Assembly (NCBI GenBank): GCA_032229885.1
Contig: JAVYAJ010000179.1
Span: forward strand, 1 to 19,205
Length of the DNA stretch: 19,205 bases
Reading direction: 5' to 3'
DNA from: Anammoximicrobium sp032229885
GTDB taxonomy: Bacteria > Planctomycetota > Planctomycetia > Pirellulales > Pirellulaceae
The first letter of the stretch is position 1, and every line of letters begins with the position of its first letter. Of this stretch, positions 14,094 to 19,205 are shown in pieces. The notes under the pieces are model-generated. The model made no database searches and had not been told where the DNA came from. It saw nothing but the letters and a program-made list of their open reading frames with translations. Position numbers and translations under genes: made by a program.

Positions 14094-15182
14094 GTCTCGG
14101 GTCGGCGACAAGCGAACCGGCTCGCCGCGGGCAACGCTTTCGTAACAGGCGTTCATCGCCTCGATGGTCGGCCGATGCCAGCGAAGGTTGATCTGCGGCT
14201 GGCGCCCCTCGCGCACGCACGCGACAAACTCGTCCACCAGGCCGATCCATTCGTCGAAATACGTGTACTGAACCACATAGCGGTCGCGCGGGGCCCCGTT
14301 GTGGTAGACGTTCGGTCCAAAGCAGTCGGCCATCAGCGCGCCCTGCTCGCCGCTGAGCGTCAGGTTGACCTCCATCCGCTTGGGAAAGATCTCCCAGCCG
14401 GGGCCCGGCTCGGCCAGCCGCTCTTCCAGCCGCGACCACGATGGGTCGAGCAGGAACGTGCAGCCATCGGCCATCTTGCCCGTAACCAGCAAAAGGTCCT
14501 CGACCTCCAGGTCCGTGCGGATGTTCGGCGCGACCTCGGCGTAGACGTGCTCGATCCGGCTGCCGGTCAGCCAACGGATCAGGTCGAAGATATGGGGGTG
14601 GTCGCACAAGGCGCCGCCGCGAAAACGATCGTCGCCGACCGCCAACGGGACGCGGCGTCCATAGCTTTGCTCGGGCGATCCTTGCCAGGGAAACGCCCAG
14701 ACCGGCGACAGGGTGATGTTCGTGGCCTGGATCGACAACAAGCGGCCGATGGCGCCGTCGGCCACGAGCCGTTTGACTCGCTCGACGACCGGGTTGTAGT
14801 GCAGTTCGAGTTCGATCTGACAAACCAGCCCGGCCCGATCCATCAGCTCGATCATCTGGTCATATTCATCCAGGTCGAACGTCGGGATCTTCATCGACAG
14901 GACGTGGATCTTTCGCTCGGCGCACGCCTTCATCTGCGCCAGGTGCTGGTCGTTGGCCGAGGCCAGAACGACCGCTTCGATCTCGGGATGCCGATCGAGC
15001 ATTTCCTCGGCGCTGGCGTAGCACGGAACGCCCGTTACGGCGCGGTGGAACCGCTGACGCACCACGTCGTCGTCGGCGCTGGCTGCGATCCACTGCAGGC
15101 GGGGCGAATCGCGCAGCGTCTGGAAATACTTCCGCGTGTGGCCGTGGGTCAACGACATCATGGCGATCTTGATCGGTGTCAC
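14082..15182 (-). CDS. Gfo/Idh/MocA family dehydrogenase
   Basis: A 366-residue cytoplasmic NAD(P)-dependent oxidoreductase. The N-terminal Rossmann domain starts TPIKIAMMSLTHGHTRKYF, with the usual GxGxxG replaced by a Thr-His-Gly-His loop. EAVVLASANDQHLAQM and HVLSMKIPTF follow; the latter is the family's EKP motif reduced to MKIP but keeping the lysine. The C-terminal alpha/beta domain has GRLLSIQATNI and the catalytic-type signature GGALCDHPHIFDLIRWLTG (Asp, His, Asp), and it ends EGRQPQINLRWHRPTIEAM. Substrates are typically sugars or inositols, but the specific one is unknown. GTG 15182 is fixed by GGGAGG (15189-15194) 6 nt upstream. It overlaps the preceding gene as GTGA, so the two are translationally coupled. 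The altered loop may mean unusual cofactor binding. Confidence 0.9.
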   Translation of the reverse strand: MTPIKIAMMSLTHGHTRKYFQTLRDSPRLQWIAASADDDVVRQRFHRAVTGVPCYASAEEMLDRHPEIEAVVLASANDQHLAQMKACAERKIHVLSMKIPTFDLDEYDQMIELMDRAGLVCQIELELHYNPVVERVKRLVADGAIGRLLSIQATNITLSPVWAFPWQGSPEQSYGRRVPLAVGDDRFRGGALCDHPHIFDLIRWLTGSRIEHVYAEVAPNIRTDLEVEDLLLVTGKMADGCTFLLDPSWSRLEERLAEPGPGWEIFPKRMEVNLTLSGEQGALMADCFGPNVYHNGAPRDRYVVQYTYFDEWIGLVDEFVACVREGRQPQINLRWHRPTIEAMNACYESVARGEPVRLSPTRDEAH

Positions 15183-16015
15183 GGATTTCCTCCCTCGTCT
15201 GTCGCCATGCGAAGTCGTTCGCCCCGTTGATCCGACTCGATCGCCAAGTCCACGAGCCGGCACAGCCGCCGGTGTGTCCGGCGCAGCGCCGATCGCGCGT
15301 CCGGCCGGCCAAGCGCCTCGTAGGCGGCGCGAACCAGGCTGGCGTCGCCCGCATCCAACCCGAACAGCTCGAAATCTACGTCAGTGCACTGCGTCTGGCC
15401 CGCGGCGTTCCGTACGTAGACCGAAGCCTGGGCGACCTGGGTGTCCACCGCGCGATCCGAGGCCACGCCGCGGCGGGCGATCAGCTCGTGGCGATCTTGC
15501 AGCGCCGCGCCGGGCGGCAAGACTGCGCTGGCTTCGACGCTGCAAATCGTTCCGTCGGCAAGCCGCAGGATGACGTTGGCCGCCCGCCGCTGATGCAGGC
15601 TGGCGTACAAGCTGACGATCGGCGATCCGATCAGCCACTCGGCCAGGTCGAACTCGCGATACAGAATCGCCTCGAGCGGCATCCGATTGGCGTCGGCGTG
15701 ACACGCCAAGCGGCCCATCAAGACCGGCGCGATGGTCCGCTGGGCGACCAGCCCGCGCAGTTCGACAAAGCGTCGCTCGCTGCGCCACGGCAACAGCGGG
15801 ACGAGCCGCTCCGACAGTGCGGCGCCCGTCGCCAGTGAACCCGGAACAAGCAATAGCGCATCGTCATCCGGGCCGCGTCCGCGCTCGAACGCTTCGCATC
15901 TGCGCTCGAGCCGCCAAGGCAGATCGGGCGCGACGTCATATTTGCGCAACAGCCGCTCGAGCGCGGCATTTAGATCCGCCCCACTCGTCGCGGCGTCGAA
16001 CGATACGACCGACAT
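15179..16015 (-). CDS. Gfo/Idh-like partner protein with degenerate N-terminal domain
   Basis: A 278-residue soluble protein. It lacks a recognisable GxGxxG dinucleotide motif in its first ~80 residues, which read ALERLLRKYDVAPDLPWRLE and ALLLVPGSLATGAAL. From ~80 onward it looks like the C-terminal domain of a Gfo/Idh/MocA protein: VELRGLVAQRTIAPVLMGRL, YREFDLAEWLIGSPIVSLYA, NVILRLADGTICSVEAS, HELIARRGVASDRAVDTQ. AAGGAG (16024-16029), 8 nt before ATG 16015, fixes the start. It overlaps the complete dehydrogenase by 4 nt (GTGA). The arrangement suggests a two-subunit or regulatory partnership in which this protein has lost cofactor binding. The homology is by eye, so a distinct fold remains possible. 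Confidence 0.75.
   Translation of the reverse strand: MSVVSFDAATSGADLNAALERLLRKYDVAPDLPWRLERRCEAFERGRGPDDDALLLVPGSLATGAALSERLVPLLPWRSERRFVELRGLVAQRTIAPVLMGRLACHADANRMPLEAILYREFDLAEWLIGSPIVSLYASLHQRRAANVILRLADGTICSVEASAVLPPGAALQDRHELIARRGVASDRAVDTQVAQASVYVRNAAGQTQCTDVDFELFGLDAGDASLVRAAYEALGRPDARSALRRTHRRLCRLVDLAIESDQRGERLRMATDEGGNP
15189..15194 (-). promoter_or_regulatory. Ribosome binding site deciding the GTG start of the dehydrogenase
   Basis: On the minus strand GGGAGG lies 6 nt before the GTG at 15182. It is inside the last codons of the upstream gene, consistent with coupled translation. Confidence 0.75.
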
Positions 16016-16158
16016 ACATCTAGCTCCTTCGGCGACCGAGCGGCGCGGCCTCACGCCCGCCCCGCCCGACTCGCCGCTGCTGCAACTTGCCCGCGGAGCT
16101 CGCGAATCGCAGCTCGTCGATCCGAAGCCCCCCGAATCCAGCCTCTCTACTCTCCGCC

Positions 16159-16185
16159 CTTCGTCTTCCGTCTTCCGTCTTCCGC
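16159..16185. repeat. 7-nt tandem repeat downstream of the glycosidase-like gene
   Basis: CTTCCGT occurs at 16165-16171 and 16172-16178 and with one change at 16179-16185, preceded by a shortened copy. It lies 11 nt beyond the stop codon of the minus-strand gene that ends at 16197. Confidence 0.75.
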
Positions 16186-16196
16186 CCCCTCAGACC

Positions 16197-17231
16197 CTAG
16201 GCTCGCTCCAGCACCTCGCCGTAGGCGCGGCCGATCGTATCCCACAGCTCGAGCGCCCGCGGCGCGGCCAGCACGGTGCCATAGCCGCCGCGGTACGTCC
16301 AGGCGAACAGGCTCTCGACGCCCAGCTCGGCGTACAGGTGGATGACCTTGTTGATCTCGTTCAGATCTTCGGGCTCCTGATAGTAGCCCATCACCCACCG
16401 TTGACAGCCTTTTCCGTGTTTGCGCGCGGCCTGGACGGTCCGTTCGGTGATCGATCGGAAAAAAGTCCGCGGCAACTGGTACGAAAGGATCGTCGTGCTG
16501 AACACGTCGCAGGCCTGCGACGCGGCGACGCGGTCCCAGTTGTCGTACCCGCGGTTCTCGGTCATGTAATAGGTGCCCAGCGTGGCGTGAACACAGCAGA
16601 TGATCTTGCTCGTCGGTCGGATCTTCCGGATGCGGCTTGCAGCCGTCTCGAGGATGTCCAGCGCCCGGTCGTGACGAAAGCGTTTCACCTCGGGCGTCAA
16701 CTGCCGCGGCATGGCGTAGCCGTACAGTTCCGTGAACATCCGCTGACAGACGTCGCACCGACAGCACCAATCGTCGCCCGCGCCGCCGGTGATCGAGGCG
16801 TAACTCTTGGGCAGCGCATAGTGCGGCTCGTCCCAGAAAAAGCCGTCGGCATCGACCTCGTGCGTCAGTTTGTCGCAGATGTCAAAAAAATAGTCGCGAA
16901 ACGCCTTCGTGTTGAAACAGCACGCCGCGAGCGGCTCGCCCGTGACGGCCGAAACCTGGCGGTTTCCCGGATTGTTCGTCAGGAACACGCTGGGCGGCTC
17001 GCCGCCGAACCATTTTCCGATCCCCCACGTGTTCAGATACACGGTCAAGCCCATGTCCTTGGCGGCTCGCGCGATGGCCTTGATGTTGGGAAACCAGAAA
17101 TCGAGATCGAACTCGGACAGGGCCAGCAGGACGGCCGTACAGTTGTGATCGAGCATCTCCTGAAAATCGCGCTGCGCGTGCTCGACATACGTCGGACAGT
17201 AATAGCTGACCCCTGTTTCGCGAACCGCCAT
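16197..17231 (-). CDS. TIM-barrel glycoside-hydrolase-like protein
   Basis: A 344-residue protein without a signal peptide, so cytoplasmic. The order of segments is that of a (beta/alpha)8 barrel: CTAVLLALSEFDLDFW, AKDMGLTVYLNTWGIGKWFG, FFDICDKLTHEVDADGFFWDEPH (about residues 115-137, with D134/E135 as candidate catalytic acids), SKIICCVHATLGTYY, VFSTTILSYQ, and GVESLFAWTYRGGY near the end. A Cys cluster CCRCDVC (156-162) follows the acidic motif and may bind a metal. This resembles uncharacterised glycosidase-like proteins (GHL10/GH42-type barrels); I cannot name the family firmly. ATG 17231 is fixed by AAGGAG (17238-17243) 6 nt upstream. It lies between the DUF4838 gene and the Gfo/Idh pair on the same strand, pointing to carbohydrate breakdown. 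Confidence 0.8.
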   Translation of the reverse strand: MAVRETGVSYYCPTYVEHAQRDFQEMLDHNCTAVLLALSEFDLDFWFPNIKAIARAAKDMGLTVYLNTWGIGKWFGGEPPSVFLTNNPGNRQVSAVTGEPLAACCFNTKAFRDYFFDICDKLTHEVDADGFFWDEPHYALPKSYASITGGAGDDWCCRCDVCQRMFTELYGYAMPRQLTPEVKRFRHDRALDILETAASRIRKIRPTSKIICCVHATLGTYYMTENRGYDNWDRVAASQACDVFSTTILSYQLPRTFFRSITERTVQAARKHGKGCQRWVMGYYQEPEDLNEINKVIHLYAELGVESLFAWTYRGGYGTVLAAPRALELWDTIGRAYGEVLERA

Positions 17232-17317
17232 TTACCGCTCCTTTGTTCGTCAAGAGGTTGACCCGTTGCGAAAAACGTTTCGTCGTCGCGCGTCCGGTCG
17301 ATCATCGGCGTTTAACC

Positions 17318-17368
17318 GTGTATCGCAGTCGTCCGCGTGTCGCAAGTGTCTGCATGTCGCAGTCGTCC
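17318..17368. repeat. 17-nt triple tandem repeat
   Basis: Units at 17318-17334, 17335-17351 and 17352-17368. The first and third share TCGCAGTCGTCC, and the second has TCGCAAGTGTCT. Confidence 0.8.
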
Positions 17369-17548
17369 GCTCGGCGCACGGGCCGCGATCGTGGTGGCGA
17401 CGCATTGTTCGGCCTGCGTGTGTGGACGCGCCTGCCCGTGCGGAGGACACATTGTTCACCAAAGGCAGCCCGAAGTCCATCGTGCGCGTCGAACCGTCGA
17501 TGCCACGTTGCTAGGCCTCGAGGATTTGACGATGCGCGTCGCGCGGAT

Positions 17549-17576
17549 ATGTCGGCGCGAACATGTCGGCGCGGAC
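17549..17576. repeat. 14-nt tandem duplication
   Basis: ATGTCGGCGCGAAC (17549-17562) is followed by ATGTCGGCGCGGAC (17563-17576), one mismatch. Confidence 0.8.
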
Positions 17577-17579
17577 GCT

Positions 17580-17598
17580 GGCGAGCCGACGGCTCGCC
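17580..17598 (-). terminator. Hairpin downstream of the DUF4838 gene
   Basis: GGCGAGCC (17580-17587) pairs with GGCTCGCC (17591-17598) around GAC, giving an 8-bp perfect stem. It begins 14 nt past the stop at 17613. There is no T-run on the minus strand, so it may be a weak terminator, an mRNA end-stabilising element or a dispersed planctomycete palindrome. Confidence 0.4.
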
Positions 17599-17612
17599 GC
17601 TGTCCTATCGGC

Positions 17613-19205
17613 CTAGCGGAACGTGAAGCCTGCGGCAAAATCGTTCGGGATCCGTCGCCCCTGTCGATACTCGCCGGCATTATGTCGTTCGAGCAGTCCG
17701 CAAAACTCGACCAACGCCCGGTCCGGGTCTTGCAGGCCCAGCAGTTCGGTCCCCGTGCGTCGGGCTTCGTCCAGCAGGGCTTGGTAGCGTCGCAGGCGGA
17801 CGCAGTCCAGCGGCAGCCGTTCGCGGCCGACGCGCTGTGCCAGCAGCGGATCGTCGGCGACCGCGGCAGCCGCCGACTCGAACAGCCGCACGGCGGCGTC
17901 GATGTCCGCCGGCGTAAGCCAGGCGCGCGTGTCCGGCATGAAACAGCGAATCGGAACCGCCGCCCGCTGGCCCGCCGCGCTCATCCGTTGGATGTACTGG
18001 ATCAGGTAGGGCGCCGCCGCACCGTAATAGCCGTCCATGAATTCGTTGACAAGTCGCTGTTCGTCGGCACGGGGATTCCACAGCAGGTGGGCGAGATACC
18101 AAGCTCGCAATCGCACAAAGTCGCCGACGCGACAGCCGCTGTCGCCTTGTTCAAAAATGCCGATCGCGCCGCAATCGACAAAGTATCGCAGGTTTGGCGC
18201 CAGCACGTGGAAGTTCGGATGAGGCGCCAAATAGTCGCTAAAGTTGGTCACATAGTCCCAGGCGTACAACCGCGAGGCGAGGCCGCGCCACCCCTCCAGA
18301 TCTCGACGAAAGGCGATGTTGGCGCTGTCACGGCTGTCTGCCAACGGCTCGGAGAAAGAACACTCGATCGAGCACAGCCGGATCACCACGTTGTGCCGCG
18401 GCCGAACGTGTTTCGGCGGCTTGCGCGTGTACTGATAAGCGAGCGTTTCGATCAAAATCCCCGGGTGCGTCCGTTCCACTTGCTCGGCGACCTTGTTGAT
18501 GAAGTGGATCAACGAGCCGGCCGGCGTGCCCTCGTGGCGATCCAACGCCGCGCATCTGTCGCACTCACAGTTGCCTTTCCAGTCGTTCTGACTGATCGAG
18601 ATCATCGTGGCGCCCGGGTTGGCGCGAATCCGCTGGTCGACGACGCGCACCATCTCGGCAAGCATCTGGTCGTTGGTCAGGCACAACTGCGAGTGCTGCT
18701 GCTTTCGCCGGCCGTCGACCAGGCTGTACCACTCGGGGTGATCAGCGAAGTATCTCGACGGAGGCAGCAGTCCGTTGATTTGATAGAACGTGTGGACCCA
18801 GCCAATCAATCCGTTGGGTCCGCCGTAGCCGTCAGGGATCGAATAGTGGTCGTGCCCGTTGAGCCGCAGGCGGGCCGAAAAGACGCCCATCGCCTGCTGT
18901 TCGCTCGCAGTGACCAGCGAGTGGTCGGTAAAACAACCGTCGGACAGCTCCAGATAGCGTGTCGCCCGGTCTTGCACCGGCGGGGCGTACACGATGTCGA
19001 GCGGCGGGACGGACACCGTCGGGCGTCGTGGAATGTGGGTTTCCGTCTGCGTCCACCAGCGGACGCCCAGCGTGTCCTCGAGAAACGTATAGACGGCGTA
19101 CAGCGTGCCGCGCCGCGGATGGCCGGCCAGCACCAGGTCGCGGCCCGCCGTTTTGATCACGATCGTGTCCGGCGAGGCGCGATTCGGATCGAACCCGGGG
19201 CGAGC
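17613..19205 (-). CDS. DUF4838 domain protein, 5' end beyond the window
   Basis: 531 codons including the stop are present. The frame stays open to the window edge, so the true start is outside. The visible N-terminus (TIVIKTAGRDLVLAGHPRRG, TLYAVYTFLEDTLGVRWW) resembles the alpha-glucuronidase-like domain that precedes DUF4838. The DUF4838 region (from about visible residue 110) includes YFADHPEWYSLVDGRR, MISISQNDWKGNCECDRCAA with a C-x-C-x2-C cluster, GSLIHFINKVAEQVERTHPG and YAWDYVTNFSDYL. DUF4838 proteins are predicted glycoside hydrolases or glycan-binding barrels common in PVC bacteria and Bacteroidetes. The upstream signal peptide expected for the family cannot be seen here. It is the first visible gene of the minus-strand carbohydrate cluster and shares the Cys-rich barrel style of the next gene. 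The catalytic residues are not identified. Confidence 0.85.
   Translation of the reverse strand, partial: ARPGFDPNRASPDTIVIKTAGRDLVLAGHPRRGTLYAVYTFLEDTLGVRWWTQTETHIPRRPTVSVPPLDIVYAPPVQDRATRYLELSDGCFTDHSLVTASEQQAMGVFSARLRLNGHDHYSIPDGYGGPNGLIGWVHTFYQINGLLPPSRYFADHPEWYSLVDGRRKQQHSQLCLTNDQMLAEMVRVVDQRIRANPGATMISISQNDWKGNCECDRCAALDRHEGTPAGSLIHFINKVAEQVERTHPGILIETLAYQYTRKPPKHVRPRHNVVIRLCSIECSFSEPLADSRDSANIAFRRDLEGWRGLASRLYAWDYVTNFSDYLAPHPNFHVLAPNLRYFVDCGAIGIFEQGDSGCRVGDFVRLRAWYLAHLLWNPRADEQRLVNEFMDGYYGAAAPYLIQYIQRMSAAGQRAAVPIRCFMPDTRAWLTPADIDAAVRLFESAAAAVADDPLLAQRVGRERLPLDCVRLRRYQALLDEARRTGTELLGLQDPDRALVEFCGLLERHNAGEYRQGRRIPNDFAAGFTFR

Larger units (their letters stand above)
17232..17612. other. 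Repeat-bearing intergenic region after the DUF4838 gene
   Basis: About 380 bp between two same-strand genes without a credible ORF. It contains a 17-nt triple repeat (17318-17368), a 14-nt duplication (17549-17576) and an 8-bp hairpin (17580-17598) directly behind the DUF4838 stop. The 6-nt AAGGAG for the next gene is at its left edge. No clear promoter is visible. Confidence 0.55.

Noticed and set aside
15732..17261. 509-codon plus-strand frame spanning three minus-strand genes
   Set aside because: It crosses two intergenic gaps and real genes with clear motifs; the composition is typical of antisense GC-rich DNA.

Overview
The window looks like chromosomal DNA from a planctomycete or a close PVC relative, probably uncultured or environmental. 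This is inferred from the high GC content, the protein families present (a DUF11-repeat envelope protein, a COG0407-type URO-D paralogue, DUF4838, large Na+:solute symporters, Gfo/Idh/MocA dehydrogenases) and the style of the intergenic palindromic repeats. I see no rRNA, tRNA, CRISPR array, transposase or integrase.

Layout. (1) 1-356 is gene-free and opens with three consecutive small hairpins. (2) 357-860 (+) is a helical conserved-type hypothetical protein, convergent with (3) a minus-strand DUF11 protein (897-3323) that joins a long Pro/Ala/Ser-rich segment to four beta-sandwich repeats. (4) Also on the minus strand are a SAM-methyltransferase-like gene (3633-4481) and a URO-D/MtaA-like gene (4624-5790). 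(5) 5791-6889 is gene-free and full of short tandem duplications. (6) 6890-8971 (+) is a metalloid/metal-response cluster: an ArsR regulator with a CVC motif, a PF03773 (ArsP-type) permease and a 77-residue CxxC thioredoxin-like protein, followed by a probable terminator. (7) 9115-10371 (+) is a secreted NodB-like deacetylase. (8) 10621-11831 (+) is an AT-richer pair (DUF6978-like and DUF1828/DUF1829) joined by an ATGA overlap, followed by a 19-codon ORF with a second ATGA overlap. This is the most island-like piece of the window. (9) 12133-19205 (-) is a carbohydrate-oriented cluster. In transcription order it holds a DUF4838 protein (cut by the window edge), a TIM-barrel glycosidase-like protein, a Gfo/Idh-like partner protein, a Gfo/Idh/MocA dehydrogenase joined to it by a GTGA overlap, and a Na+:solute symporter.

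How the genes may work together. Region 9 reads as uptake, hydrolysis and redox processing of a glycan-derived or modified sugar substrate, with the secreted deacetylase of region 7 as a possible but unlinked accessory. Region 6 is a self-contained stress module. Region 8 resembles a laterally acquired cassette, plausibly defence or toxin-antitoxin related, but its function cannot be read from sequence.

A notable non-coding pattern is that several gene 3' ends run directly into degenerate tandem repeats built on 7-nt multiples (7 or 14 nt). In one case (14010-14093) the array overlaps the stop codon of the preceding gene.
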